From Bacteroidota bacterium (GTDB lineage Bacteria; Bacteroidota; Bacteroidia; Chitinophagales; Chitinophagaceae): a stretch of DNA of 56,862 nt. Below, piece by piece: positions 37,421 to 47,658 of the stretch (position 1 is its first letter; each line of letters opens with the position of its first letter). The stretch spans positions 1 through 56,862 of the forward strand of contig JAFDXI010000051.1 of the NCBI GenBank assembly GCA_018268035.1. Reading direction: 5' to 3'. The notes under the pieces are model-generated. The model had not been told where the DNA came from, did not search any database, and saw only the letters and a list, made by a program, of their open reading frames with translations. The position numbers were made by a program, and so were the translations under genes.

Positions 37421-37787
37421 TAAAAAATCATCAGTTTTTGTTAAGAAAAATAATTGCTGCATATCCATTGCAGACAGGAAAATCAGTCTGCTATGAGCAT
37501 ATCAAAAGCTTTTTCTTATACATGATATATGCGATAAGATTGATATTTGTGTTGCGCTTTTAAATAAAGTGCGTTACCAATATCCTAATATAATCCGTAT
37601 CTGAATTTTCCAATTTTAGACGAAACATAATGCGGCAGAATTTATGTTCTGCCGCTTTTGTTTTTAATGTTTTCCTTTTAATTTATTGATGTTCGAAAAC
37701 AGGATAGCGATAGATTCTTTTCAAATGTTTTATGTAGATGAACCACATTTCAACTCTTAAGAAAAATGATAAAACAAATTACAATAT
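37421..37787. other. Intergenic region between convergent genes
   Basis: 367 bp without a recognised gene. A strong terminator lies far inside it at 37632-37666. The 210 bp between the receptor stop and the terminator is AT-rich with a few short direct words; it is either a long 3' UTR or a small RNA gene. Confidence 0.4.
37632..37666 (+). terminator. Rho-independent terminator
   Basis: GCGGCAGAA-N6-TTCTGCCGC, a perfect 9-bp stem, is followed by TTTTGTTTTT. It ends transcripts from the TonB receptor side, unless it belongs to an unrecognised small RNA just upstream. Confidence 0.85.
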
Positions 37788-38171
37788 TCATTTTGTATCA
37801 AACCATACTTTGGTTTTACTGTCAGGAGCTGCATTGTAATTTACAAACAACTCTTCGCCATTCTTAATATTTCTCACTGTCGTTATTGTCATTTGTTTTT
37901 TGGTATAATCCATTTCATATTCACAGTTGGCATCATAACTATGATTATACATAGAAACATAGCCAAGGGCTACACAAGCTTTCTTTTTATTTTTTCCCCA
38001 CTCAAAAATATAATGAAACAGGAGGGTCTTTTCAACTATTTTTCTCTCTGTTTCATTTAAAACAATCACAGGTGAAATTTCTATTATGGTGCCTTTTCTG
38101 ATATTTTTTTTTGTAAAAACCCCACGGCCGCGATTGGGTGAAAATGCAATTACTAAATAAGGTGCAATCAT
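37788..38171 (-). CDS. SET-domain protein (putative protein lysine methyltransferase)
   Basis: 127 residues, essentially a lone SET core. It has GRGVFTKKNIRKGTIIEISP (SAM-side GxG motif), YNHSYDANCEYEMDY (the NHS motif of the knot), and NIKNGEELFVNYN (the catalytic-Tyr motif GEELxxxY). No pre-SET or post-SET cysteine cluster is present. Such short SET proteins occur across bacteria and are thought to methylate lysines with S-adenosylmethionine; the target is unknown. It is isolated, between a TonB receptor and mgtE. Confidence 0.88.
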   Translation of the reverse strand: MIAPYLVIAFSPNRGRGVFTKKNIRKGTIIEISPVIVLNETERKIVEKTLLFHYIFEWGKNKKKACVALGYVSMYNHSYDANCEYEMDYTKKQMTITTVRNIKNGEELFVNYNAAPDSKTKVWFDTK

Positions 38172-38277
38172 TTTAACCGGGTGTAAATTAATTCCACAAT
38201 ATAAAGCGGAATACTTAATTCAAAATTTTTTGTTTAATTAATATTTAGCTCTAAAGTTTGTTTTCTAATTTGCACAC

Positions 38278-39684
38278 ATGAACCAGGAACTTGAAAAGCA
38301 GAGTTTACAGGCGCAGTTTGAGCATCTGTTACAGGAAAATAACCTGCATGTCATGCGTACGTTCCTTGATGACCAAAACATCAGTGAAATAGCTGATCTG
38401 ATTTATGAAAATCCGGATCATGAGGCAAAGATTGTAGCCAACATGAGTATCAACAGGGCTGCAGCAGTCTTTAAAATTTTAGATGTCAGCAGGCAAAAAG
38501 ATATAATTAATGAATTGCCATCTTATAAAACAGCCGAGTTATTAAATGAATTGCCTCCTGATGACAGAACAGATTTCTTAGAAGAACTCCCCAAAAATGT
38601 TATTCGTGATTTAATCAAACTGCTCAACACCGAAGAAAGAAAAATCACGTTGGCAATGTTGGGATATCCTGAAGATAGTGTGGGCAGGTTAATGACACCT
38701 GATTATGTGTATGTGTATCCTTTTAATACAATAGAACAGGTGTTAAATACCATCAGGAAAGTGGGGAAGAACAGGGAAACGATTGATGTGGTTTATGTTG
38801 TGAACAGGGAAGGAGAGTTGTTGGATGATTTAAGGATACGTGACATCATACTTGCATCACCCGATAAGAAGATTGAAGAGTTGATGGACGAACGCATAGT
38901 AGCCCTCAATGTTCATGATGACCAGGAACATGCCAGCGAAGTATTTAAAATGAACAACAGGGTGGCATTACCTGTAACCGATGACAACAATATTTTGCTG
39001 GGCATTGTAACCATTGATGATATGTTTTGGGTGGCCAATGAAGAATTCAGCGAAGACATACAAAAGATAGGTGGTACCGAAGCACTTGATGAACCATATC
39101 TTGATACGCCTTTATTCAAGTTGGTTCGAAAAAGAGCAGGATGGTTAATCGTGTTGTTTTTAAGTGAACTATTGACTGCAACAGCAATGGCTTATTTCAA
39201 TGATGAAATCACTAAAGCAACTGTTCTGGCAATGTTTATACCATTGATCATGAGTAGTGGAGGCAACAGTGGTTCTCAGGCATCAACGTTGGTGATTCAG
39301 GCAATGGCAGTTGGTGATATAACTTTAGCAGATTGGTGGCGTGTGATGCGCAGGGAAATAATGAGCGGAATTTTACTGGGAAGTATTTTGGGGATTATTG
39401 GGTTTGCAAGAATTTGTATCTGGCATTTTTTAATGCATTACGGCATCATTGAAGATTTGTATAAGGAACACTGGTTTTTAATTGCAGTGAGTGTAGGGAT
39501 ATCTTTAATTGGAGTTGTATTATGGGGAACGCTCACCGGTTCTATGTTGCCCATCGTACTAAAAAAACTCGGCGCTGACCCTGCAGTTTCATCTGCACCT
39601 TTTGTAGCTACTTTAGTGGATGTAACGGGTATTGTGATTTATTTTTCTATTGCGTATTTCTTTCTCGAAGGAATACTATTATAA
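38278..39684 (+). CDS. mgtE: Magnesium transporter MgtE
   Basis: 468 residues with the full family layout: N-terminal superhelical domain (about 1-130; LLNELPPDDRTDFLEELPK), two CBS domains (about 135-260; SVGRLMTPDYVYVYPFNT, DEHASEV-like segment near 220), a plug helix, and five membrane helices (about 285-468) with the pore motif SSGGNSGSQAS. It is a Mg-gated channel of the inner membrane in which the cytosolic domains sense Mg2+. It converges with a histidine kinase gene, with only 6 bp between the stops. Confidence 0.96.
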   Translation: MNQELEKQSLQAQFEHLLQENNLHVMRTFLDDQNISEIADLIYENPDHEAKIVANMSINRAAAVFKILDVSRQKDIINELPSYKTAELLNELPPDDRTDFLEELPKNVIRDLIKLLNTEERKITLAMLGYPEDSVGRLMTPDYVYVYPFNTIEQVLNTIRKVGKNRETIDVVYVVNREGELLDDLRIRDIILASPDKKIEELMDERIVALNVHDDQEHASEVFKMNNRVALPVTDDNNILLGIVTIDDMFWVANEEFSEDIQKIGGTEALDEPYLDTPLFKLVRKRAGWLIVLFLSELLTATAMAYFNDEITKATVLAMFIPLIMSSGGNSGSQASTLVIQAMAVGDITLADWWRVMRREIMSGILLGSILGIIGFARICIWHFLMHYGIIEDLYKEHWFLIAVSVGISLIGVVLWGTLTGSMLPIVLKKLGADPAVSSAPFVATLVDVTGIVIYFSIAYFFLEGILL

Positions 39685-39690
39685 AAATTT

Positions 39691-41547
39691 TCAGGCAAAG
39701 CCAACATTAAATGAAAAAACAGAGCCTGATTTTTCGTCGCTGTTAATAAACATTTCACCATTATTTTTTTCAATATAATCTTTAGCTATAACCAATCCAA
39801 GACCTGCTCCTTTTTCTCCTTTGGTGCCATAAGTAGATTCGTTATTTTGTTTTTTTAAAATTTTCTCTACAAGTGCTTTTTTAATACCAATTCCAAAATC
39901 ACGAACGTGGATGAATAACTTGTTATCCGTTTTTTCCGATGCAATAATAATCTTATTGCCAGGCTCTGAAAATTTCAATGCATTGGTTATAAAATTTCTT
40001 AAAGCAATATCAAACATATCCCTGTCTGCATAAATTTTTTCAGCATCACAAAGATCTATTTCTATTTCAATTTTTTTCTCCTGGGCCAGTTGCATCACAC
40101 TGTCTATAATCCTTAAGATTTCAGCATTTGTATCTATAGCAACAGGTTTAAACTTCACGCTTTCCATCTGGCTTTTTGCCCATAACAATAATTCTTCAGT
40201 GAGGTTATAACATTTCACAATTCCGTTTTTCAGCATCTTTAAATGCTTTAATATATTCAGCTTTTCTGATGATTCATATTCATCTATGATGGCATCTATG
40301 AAGTTAGCATTAATTCCTAAAGGGCCACGTACGTCATGTGCAATTACTGACATGATTTTATTCTTGTTTTCATTCAACTGGAAGAGGCTTTCCTGCAATG
40401 CAACCTGGTCAGAAATATCAACGCACCATCCTGCTATCATTTTTTCATCTTTGAATATTATAGGAAATTTGATGATTTTTATTGTAGAACAATTATTGTC
40501 ACAATTCACCTTTTCTATTCTTTCCATGATGCTCTCAGTTTCAAGGACTTTTTTATTAACTTCAAGATATTCGCTTGACAATTCTTCCGGGTATAACTCT
40601 TCAATTGATTTACCAATATCAACTTTGGAAAAACCAAATGAAGATAAATATGCCTGGTTCATGTAATGCATAGTGCCATTTCTGTCTGTAACCCAAGCAG
40701 GCATAGGGCTGTTTTCCATAAACTCTTCAAAAAATTTCCTGCTTTTGAAATAACTTTCTTCTATTGCTTTTTTAGTCTGCTGCAAGACCTCTATTTCTTT
40801 TTTAATGGTAAGGTCTTTTATAATAATGCAGATACACTTAACTGAATTAAAGTCGTCTTTTATCGGCTTATAAGTCAAGTCAAGATAAAATTTTGGACCG
40901 GCATTTATTTCAATGCTGTAATTTACCGTTTCACCGCGTAATGCACGGAAGCAATAGTTTTTTAATTCCCTGTGATAACTTTCAGGAACATATTTGAAAG
41001 CACTATCGCCAACCTGGTAATCTGAATCAAGCGCTTTATATAATGAACCATTCAGGTTTAAGAATATTACTTTGAAATTGCTGTCAATTATTAAAAAACT
41101 TTCATCAAGCAATTGAAGTATAGAAGCAAAACTTTCTACAGCTTTCTTACTTTTTGCTTCTGTTGTAACATCCCTTCCAACGCCGGTATAACCTATATGT
41201 TTTCCTGTTTTATCTTTAATAGCTGAATAGACCATCTGGAGTATCACCACTTTACCACTGAGTGTAATTGCTTTTACTATACCCCGCCAATAGCCTTCGC
41301 TCAACAATATTTGAATGACTTCTTCCCTTTCATTTCCTACATATTGCTGAAACAATAATTCTGTTGTCTTTCTTCCAATTGCATAAGCAGCATTTATTTC
41401 ATATACTTTTTCAGCAGCTTTGTTCCAGGTTTTAATAATAAGATTTTCATCAGTAGATATAATCACATCTTGAATTTGTGATACGATGTTCTGGTAGTAT
41501 TCATTATCTTCAAATGCTTGAATATTGGTTTCTGTCAGCGTTGTCAT
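39691..41547 (-). CDS. PAS-domain sensor histidine kinase (cytoplasmic, three PAS domains)
   Basis: 618 residues with no membrane helix. PAS 1 at about 17-125 (QDVIISTDENLIIKTWNKAAE), a PAC-like GYTGVGRDVTTEAK, PAS 2 at about 135-250, and PAS 3 at about 270-385 (AWVTDRNGTMHYMNQAYLSSFG). The HisKA domain has MSVIAHDVRGPLG, with the phospho-accepting His near 404. HATPase_c has NALKFSEPGNKI, DFGIGIKK and GAGLGLVIAKDYIE. It is an orphan kinase: no response regulator is adjacent. The signal is probably a cytosolic ligand or redox state; not determinable here. Confidence 0.93.
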   Translation of the reverse strand: MTTLTETNIQAFEDNEYYQNIVSQIQDVIISTDENLIIKTWNKAAEKVYEINAAYAIGRKTTELLFQQYVGNEREEVIQILLSEGYWRGIVKAITLSGKVVILQMVYSAIKDKTGKHIGYTGVGRDVTTEAKSKKAVESFASILQLLDESFLIIDSNFKVIFLNLNGSLYKALDSDYQVGDSAFKYVPESYHRELKNYCFRALRGETVNYSIEINAGPKFYLDLTYKPIKDDFNSVKCICIIIKDLTIKKEIEVLQQTKKAIEESYFKSRKFFEEFMENSPMPAWVTDRNGTMHYMNQAYLSSFGFSKVDIGKSIEELYPEELSSEYLEVNKKVLETESIMERIEKVNCDNNCSTIKIIKFPIIFKDEKMIAGWCVDISDQVALQESLFQLNENKNKIMSVIAHDVRGPLGINANFIDAIIDEYESSEKLNILKHLKMLKNGIVKCYNLTEELLLWAKSQMESVKFKPVAIDTNAEILRIIDSVMQLAQEKKIEIEIDLCDAEKIYADRDMFDIALRNFITNALKFSEPGNKIIIASEKTDNKLFIHVRDFGIGIKKALVEKILKKQNNESTYGTKGEKGAGLGLVIAKDYIEKNNGEMFINSDEKSGSVFSFNVGFA

Positions 41548-41705
41548 TGGTTCATTCTATGGATACTAAAATAGAATGCAAGTCATTGCTCAATGAACGC
41601 AAAAAGATATTTTATTGTCCATAACAGTTCACTTTACTCACAATCAGTTATTAAAAAAATCATCATTAATGTGTATGTTCGTTTGCGAATCAACACAATT
41701 ATTAT

Positions 41706-43607
41706 ATGAAAAAAATAATTCTCTACATTTTAGTTGTTATCCCAGCCTTATCATTTTGTCAGCAGAGACTCACACCCGAATTACTGTGGCAGATAAAAAG
41801 AGTGAATGCGATTGGTATTTCAAAGGATAAACAATTTTTAATTTATTCTATCGCTACTCCTGATGTAGCGCTTAATAAAATTTCATCCGTCTCATACAAA
41901 GTTCCGCTATCAGGTGGTGAAGCTCAGGAAATTAATGATGCCGAAGAATTGGTAAACGATAATCATATTGCACCTGATGGAAAGTGGAAGCTGAGCGATA
42001 GTGATGTAAAAGTGATGAAAGTGTATGGAAGTGATTTCTTCCCTGAATTGCCTAAAAGTAATGTGCAGATTTATAACTCGCTCATGTACCGTCATTGGGA
42101 TACCTGGGAAGATGGAGAGTTCAACCATGTGATTTTAAAGTCTTCAGATGGTTCAGTGGTCAAAGACCTGATGTCAGGTCAGCCTTATGATTGTCCGCAA
42201 AAACCTTTTGGTGGTGATGAAGATTATTTGTGGAACCCGGACGGAAAACATGTTGTGTATGTAACCAAGCAAAAACAAGGGACTGATTATGCCATCAGCA
42301 CCAACACTGATTTGTTTGAATATAATATTGAAACCGGAGAGACCAAAAATCTAACTGAAGGAATGATGGGCTATGATGTTAATCCATCATATAATCAAAG
42401 TGGTGATTTAGCCTGGTTAAGTATGAAAAGAGATGGTTATGAATCTGATAAAAATGATATTGTTGTTTCAAATGGGATTACAAAAATGAACCTTACTGCC
42501 AGCAGGGATGATATTCATGTTGAAAGTTTTAAATGGAGTGATGATGGAAGAAATATATATTTCGTAGCGCCACTTGATGGCACTGTTCAATTGTTTGAAG
42601 TGAATTACCCAGGTAAAACAAAAATGGCGCCGGTTGTTCATCAAATCACAAAAGGTGATTTTGATGTAACTGGTATTGTTGGCCAGGTTGGAAATACTTT
42701 ATATGTAACTCGTACAGATTTTAATCATGCTACTGAAATTTATACCGTTGATCTTTCATCCGGTGAAATGAAACAGTTTACACATGTGAATGATACATTT
42801 TATCAAAATATAGCAATGTGTTCCTGGCAAAAAAAATATATTACTACTTCAGACAATCATAAAATGTTAGTGTGGGTGATCTTCCCGCCGCAGTTTGATG
42901 CAAGCAAAAAATATCCTACACTTTTATATTGCCAGGGTGGACCACAAAGTCCTTTGACACAGTTTTATTCATTCCGTTGGAATTTTCAGTTGATGGCTTC
43001 AAATGATTATATCATTGTTGCACCAGATCGTAGAGGCATGCCGGGTTTTGGTACAAAATGGAATGAAGCTGTAAGTAAAGATTGGGGAGGACAAGTATTG
43101 CAGGATTACCTGAATGCAATTGATGCAATGTCGAAAGAGCCTTATGTTGACACTTCAAGGCGAGGTTGCATCGGCGCAAGCTTTGGAGGCTTTAGTGTGT
43201 ATGCATTAGCGGGGATACATCATCATCGTTTTAAAACATTTATTGCACATGATGGTGTATTTGACTTCAGGAGTATGTATGGCACTACCGATGAATTATG
43301 GTTTGAAAATTGGGAAAAGGGCGGGTCTTACTGGGATAAAAATAATGCAGTTGCCCAACGTTCATTTAGTCAAAGCCCCAGCAATTTTGTTCAATATTGG
43401 GATACTCCAATAATGATAATTCAAGGAGGCAGGGATTATAGAGTGCCAATAGAGCAGGGTTTGGGAGCTTTCCAGGCAGCTCAATTAAGAGGGATTAAAA
43501 GCAGATTAATTTATTTGCCGGATGAAAATCATTGGGTATTAAAAGCGCAGGATGCATTAGTATGGCAACATGAATTTTTTGAATGGCTAAGTGAGACATT
43601 GAAATAA
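41706..43607 (+). CDS. S9 family prolyl oligopeptidase-like serine peptidase
   Basis: 633 residues. A signal peptide ends LSFCQQR. The N-terminal beta-propeller (about 30-380) has WD40-like/TolB-type repeats (LWNPDGKHVVYVTKQ, FKWSDDGRNIYFVAP). The C-terminal alpha/beta hydrolase domain carries the nucleophile in GASFGGFS (Ser near 492), the acid in IQGGRDYRVP and the His in DENHWVL. It resembles secreted acylaminoacyl/dipeptidyl aminopeptidases that trim short peptides in the periplasm. It has its own promoter region, divergent from the PAS kinase. Confidence 0.93.
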   Translation: MKKIILYILVVIPALSFCQQRLTPELLWQIKRVNAIGISKDKQFLIYSIATPDVALNKISSVSYKVPLSGGEAQEINDAEELVNDNHIAPDGKWKLSDSDVKVMKVYGSDFFPELPKSNVQIYNSLMYRHWDTWEDGEFNHVILKSSDGSVVKDLMSGQPYDCPQKPFGGDEDYLWNPDGKHVVYVTKQKQGTDYAISTNTDLFEYNIETGETKNLTEGMMGYDVNPSYNQSGDLAWLSMKRDGYESDKNDIVVSNGITKMNLTASRDDIHVESFKWSDDGRNIYFVAPLDGTVQLFEVNYPGKTKMAPVVHQITKGDFDVTGIVGQVGNTLYVTRTDFNHATEIYTVDLSSGEMKQFTHVNDTFYQNIAMCSWQKKYITTSDNHKMLVWVIFPPQFDASKKYPTLLYCQGGPQSPLTQFYSFRWNFQLMASNDYIIVAPDRRGMPGFGTKWNEAVSKDWGGQVLQDYLNAIDAMSKEPYVDTSRRGCIGASFGGFSVYALAGIHHHRFKTFIAHDGVFDFRSMYGTTDELWFENWEKGGSYWDKNNAVAQRSFSQSPSNFVQYWDTPIMIIQGGRDYRVPIEQGLGAFQAAQLRGIKSRLIYLPDENHWVLKAQDALVWQHEFFEWLSETLK

Positions 43608-43630
43608 AAACATCGGAGATAATTCAAAGA

Positions 43631-43662
43631 AAAAGGCTTTTACATTTTTGTAAAAGCCTTTT
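43631..43662. terminator. Bidirectional rho-independent terminator
   Basis: AAAAGGCTTTTACA-TTTT-TGTAAAAGCCTTTT, a perfect 14-bp stem with T runs on both strands, separates the convergent S9 peptidase and TonB receptor genes. Confidence 0.92.
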
Positions 43663-43681
43663 TAATTATCATATTAATTAA

Positions 43682-46600
43682 TTAAAAAATTAATCTTAAT
43701 CCTAACTGCATAGCCCATGTAGTTGATAAAGATACATTGTTTATGAATGTTTGAGAAACTGGCATGCCATTATAAGTATTTATATAAAAACTGGCATCAC
43801 CATTTGCTGTTGTACTGGCAACGACTAAAGGATTTTTAATTGTGTAAAGTTGCCTGATTCCCCACCGGTTATTAAGCAGGTTAAGTACATTGTAGATATC
43901 TGCTGTGAATTGGAGAGTCGGTTTTCTGGTACCAATGTTTGCGAAAATGTCTTGCACAAATTTCATATCCACCCTGTTATACCAAGGATATGCAGCGCCA
44001 TTCCTCGTAGCCACTTCACCTTTATGTTTGCTCAAATATGGATCCTGGTTGATGTATGTATTAAACATAGCTGCTTGTTGTGCTGCTGTATAAACTACAG
44101 GCTGACCATTGATCATATAGGTATGATCAACAAATGTTATTTCATTGGGATCAGTTGCATCTTTTGGTATGTACATCAGGTTGGCATTGTTATTACCCTG
44201 TCCATTTACACTACCACTATAAACATAGCTGTAACGACCCTGGCTTGATCCATCATATACAAATGAAACAGTTGTACCGAGGTGTTTCAGATATTCGAAA
44301 TGATAAGAAACATTTCCGATAATACGATGTGGTACTGCAAAAGCTGAATTGGCAAGCTCCAGATCATTCAAAGTATTTTGTGTGACATTAGCTGCATAAA
44401 CAGAACTTGCTTGTGAACCCGGGTTTTCAGTCAGGTTTTTAGCACTCGTATAAGTGTATGCAAGGAACATGGATAATCCATTGGTATATGATTTTTCAAC
44501 CTGTGCAGTGAAGACAAATGAATGGCCTTTATTTGTACTGGACAATACCATTGCACTACCATAAATAGAGCTATTAAGTTTTCTGGCAGATGATGAAGTA
44601 TAAAATCCTCTTGTATAACTTCCCGTAGTGATAGAAGCATCTGTATTTGCCTGGTTAGCATCAAACATATAAGTAGCATTGATATCTTTAGTATATAATG
44701 CTTCAACCGTAACTTTCCAGTTATTTCCAAATTTCTTATCTATACCAAGGTCTGTTCTCCATACCTGAGGAAATTTATAATTTGGATCAGCAACAACAAA
44801 ATCACCCGAAGGAGTAGAACCTGCTGTTGTAGGGAACCTGTCAGCAGGCAGATTTTTATTGTAAAAAGGATTATATGCATGTGGATCCGGATTGAATTTA
44901 TAATTGTTCATATCAATACCACTCATAGTATTATCAACAGAAGCTGTATATTGATACATACCACTGTTGGTAGGAATATTCGTTAAATAAACATAGGGTA
45001 TGCGACCGGTGAACATGCCAGTTCCACCTCGTAATATCAATGATTTATCACTTAAGATATCATAACGGAAACTCACCCTGGGTGAAAATAGTGCTGTTGC
45101 TTTTGGCCATTTACCGGTGCTGTAATGGACATCATTACCATTTTGATTATGGAAAGTTAAGGCTGTGTTGGAAGGGTTTTCCAATGGCTCTTCAGGGAAG
45201 ATTGGTTTATCAACCCTTATGCCATAAGTTAATGTGAACTTAGGATTTATTTTAAATTCATCCTGGGCATAAATAGATAGCTGGCCAATTTTTAATTGAG
45301 CAGAATAAATTGCATCTTCTCCTGAAATCAATGAATATGTTTGAGCATATTTTAACGGTGCAGCATCGTTGATGAAGTCATTAACACTTGCATAAACATA
45401 ATATCCTTGTGATCCTCTCATAAACATGTTTCCTACTTTCTGATATTCATAAGAAACACCACCTGTTAAATTATGTCTTCCGGCAATGTATGATACATTG
45501 TCTGTAATAGTTAATATATCATTATGTATTTTATTATTGTTTCCATTGAAAGGTTCATTTCCAACACTGATATAATTATTTTTATCAATAGGGGCATTAG
45601 TCAGGATATCAATAAATGGAAATGTTTGCCCGCTATGAGTTTTATCACTTTGAATTTTAGTAAAAGTTGCGAGGAACTGGTTGGATAACCGGTTAGAAAA
45701 ATTACTGTTTAATTCGATTGATCCTGATCGAACTATATCCAGTTGTTGATATAAAACACTGCTAAATGACATTGCTGTCTGTGAAAATTTTGGTCCGTAA
45801 GTAGCGCCTGAAAATACACCACCTATATTACCACTTTGAGAAGGCTGGAAATCCTGGGTACCTTTGAAATCACTGTATTTTACACTTAGTTTATTTTTAG
45901 TATTGATATTCCAGTCAATCTTAGCTAATATTTTGTGGTTCGTATTTGTAAATGCAGGGAAATTGTCATAAACGCCTGGGTTATAGGAATATTTTTCTTT
46001 CAAATAATCACTCACGGTCTGCAAATCAGCAGTGGTAACATTTGAAATATTACCTGAATTGGAACCTCCTGTAGGCGTCCAGGTTATACCGGCTGCAGGT
46101 GGTTTCTGTTCATATTCTCCATTTATAAAAAAGTATAGTTTGTTGCGAATAATTGGCCCTCCAATACTACCACCATAAATATTGGATTTTGCTTCAGGGT
46201 GTGATGCTTCCACACCAGCAATTTTCCATCCTTGCAAGCCCTGGTTTTGCCAATAAGTATAAGCTGTACCGTGAAAAGTATTGGTGCCGCTTTTTGTAAT
46301 GGCAGCAATGTTACCCCCGGTAAAGTTGCCCTGACGCACATCATAAGGTGCAAGGCTTACTGACACCTGTTCAATAGCATCAAGCGAAATTGGGTTATTG
46401 CCACCACCAGGTAAAGGATCTGAACTCAACCCAAAATTATTATTGAGATTGGCGCCATCAACAGTGATATTATTATAACGGGCGTCTCTTCCGCCAAAAT
46501 TATTTCCATTTGCCTGTGGTGAAAGACGGGTAAAATCAGTGATACTTCTCGATATTGTAGGTAAGGTATTAAGCTCCCTCGATGTGGCAATACTATTCAT

Positions 46601-47002
46601 GCCTCCACTATTTGTTCCTGCTCTGCGGGTAGTACCTGAAACAATAATTTCATCCAGGGTATTAGTGGCAGATGTAAGCATTGCATTTATGGAATAAGGT
46701 TCACCCAAAGTAATATTGACATTGTCATAAATCTGGGTCTGCATTCCGATTGATTCTATCTTAATGTTGTATGGCCCCCCAACGCGCATACCTTGAATAT
46801 TGAAGACTCCATCCTTGTTAACTATCGTTTTATACACTGTTCCTGATGGGGTATGTGTTGCAGTAATTGTAGCACCATCCAATGATTTGCCGGATGCATC
46901 TGCTACATGGCCAGTAAGTGAACCAGTTGTTACTTGTGATTTTGCTAAAAATGGCAGAATCAAAAGGACTAAGAAAATTTTTAAAAAACTTTTTAAGTGC
47001 AT
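43682..47002 (-). CDS. TonB-dependent receptor with carboxypeptidase-regulatory-like domain (OmpA-related family)
   Basis: 1106 residues. A signal peptide ends FLAKSQ. A CarboxypepD_reg-like domain (about 25-110; GSLTGHVADASGKSLDGATI) is followed by a plug with YNNITVDGANLNNNFG and SGTNTFHGTAYTYW, and a barrel ending LGLRLIF. The plug features (RDARYNNITVDG, NIAAITKSGTNTFHG) fit the large Oar-like receptors rather than SusC; no SusD gene is adjacent. Oar-like receptors have been linked to protein or peptide translocation in other bacteria; substrate here is unknown. Confidence 0.92.
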   Translation of the reverse strand: MHLKSFLKIFLVLLILPFLAKSQVTTGSLTGHVADASGKSLDGATITATHTPSGTVYKTIVNKDGVFNIQGMRVGGPYNIKIESIGMQTQIYDNVNITLGEPYSINAMLTSATNTLDEIIVSGTTRRAGTNSGGMNSIATSRELNTLPTISRSITDFTRLSPQANGNNFGGRDARYNNITVDGANLNNNFGLSSDPLPGGGNNPISLDAIEQVSVSLAPYDVRQGNFTGGNIAAITKSGTNTFHGTAYTYWQNQGLQGWKIAGVEASHPEAKSNIYGGSIGGPIIRNKLYFFINGEYEQKPPAAGITWTPTGGSNSGNISNVTTADLQTVSDYLKEKYSYNPGVYDNFPAFTNTNHKILAKIDWNINTKNKLSVKYSDFKGTQDFQPSQSGNIGGVFSGATYGPKFSQTAMSFSSVLYQQLDIVRSGSIELNSNFSNRLSNQFLATFTKIQSDKTHSGQTFPFIDILTNAPIDKNNYISVGNEPFNGNNNKIHNDILTITDNVSYIAGRHNLTGGVSYEYQKVGNMFMRGSQGYYVYASVNDFINDAAPLKYAQTYSLISGEDAIYSAQLKIGQLSIYAQDEFKINPKFTLTYGIRVDKPIFPEEPLENPSNTALTFHNQNGNDVHYSTGKWPKATALFSPRVSFRYDILSDKSLILRGGTGMFTGRIPYVYLTNIPTNSGMYQYTASVDNTMSGIDMNNYKFNPDPHAYNPFYNKNLPADRFPTTAGSTPSGDFVVADPNYKFPQVWRTDLGIDKKFGNNWKVTVEALYTKDINATYMFDANQANTDASITTGSYTRGFYTSSSARKLNSSIYGSAMVLSSTNKGHSFVFTAQVEKSYTNGLSMFLAYTYTSAKNLTENPGSQASSVYAANVTQNTLNDLELANSAFAVPHRIIGNVSYHFEYLKHLGTTVSFVYDGSSQGRYSYVYSGSVNGQGNNNANLMYIPKDATDPNEITFVDHTYMINGQPVVYTAAQQAAMFNTYINQDPYLSKHKGEVATRNGAAYPWYNRVDMKFVQDIFANIGTRKPTLQFTADIYNVLNLLNNRWGIRQLYTIKNPLVVASTTANGDASFYINTYNGMPVSQTFINNVSLSTTWAMQLGLRLIF

Positions 47003-47305
47003 GGTTTTGATTTTGGCACAAAAATATAAGTAGAATCAGGATTAAATTCTATTCTCATAATCGTAACAATTAAATAATATATTCAATAATTAAAATGTCT
47101 TTTAATAAACAAATAGTTACATATTTACATTAATGCAAATGTTTATAAAACTATAAAACCTTGTTTAAAAAATGGTAATAACTTGTTAAGCATCAGCCTG
47201 AAGAGGATGTGTAATCAATGAAGTATGAATAATTGCCTTATCAAATCAGAATAGAGGAAATAAATTTTTCAAATCAATACACAGAAGGATTGAGTTAAGC
47301 ATAAA
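47003..47305. other. Intergenic region upstream of the Oar-like receptor
   Basis: 303 bp, AT-rich, without a gene or strong hairpin. It must hold the promoter of the minus-strand receptor, but I cannot point to one -7 box with confidence. Confidence 0.4.
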
Positions 47306-47632
47306 TTATTTTGAAACCAACTTTAAACCAATTACTGATCCAATCAATGTAACCAGGAAAAACATTCTCCAGAAATTGGAAGGCTCTTTGAAAACGAATA
47401 TTCCCAATATAACAGTGCCTACAGCACCAATACCTGTCCAAACTGCATAAGCTGTACCGATGGGTAAAGTTTGTGTAGCTTTAATCAACAATACCATACT
47501 TATAATTAAAGCAATCAGAAAGCCTGCATACCAGCAATACATTTCAACACCTGATGTTTGCCTGGCCTTGCCTAAACAAAATGCAAATGTTGTTTCAAAC
47601 AATCCGGCAATAATTAAAATAATCCAGTTCAT
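47306..47632 (-). CDS. Small multidrug resistance (SMR) family exporter, Gdx/SugE-like
   Basis: 108 residues, four membrane helices. The essential Glu is E13 (IAGLFE). PIGTAYAVWTGIGAVGTVILG is the SMR signature, and the ending IGLKLVSK is typical of the SugE/Gdx branch, which exports guanidinium; the EmrE-type drug exporters differ in these places. Works as an antiparallel dimer driven by protons. No guanidine riboswitch is visible. It lies 26 bp after tatC on the same strand and may be read through from it. Confidence 0.9.
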   Translation of the reverse strand: MNWIILIIAGLFETTFAFCLGKARQTSGVEMYCWYAGFLIALIISMVLLIKATQTLPIGTAYAVWTGIGAVGTVILGIFVFKEPSNFWRMFFLVTLIGSVIGLKLVSK

Positions 47633-47658
47633 AGTTGGCTTTTAATTGAATTGCTTAA

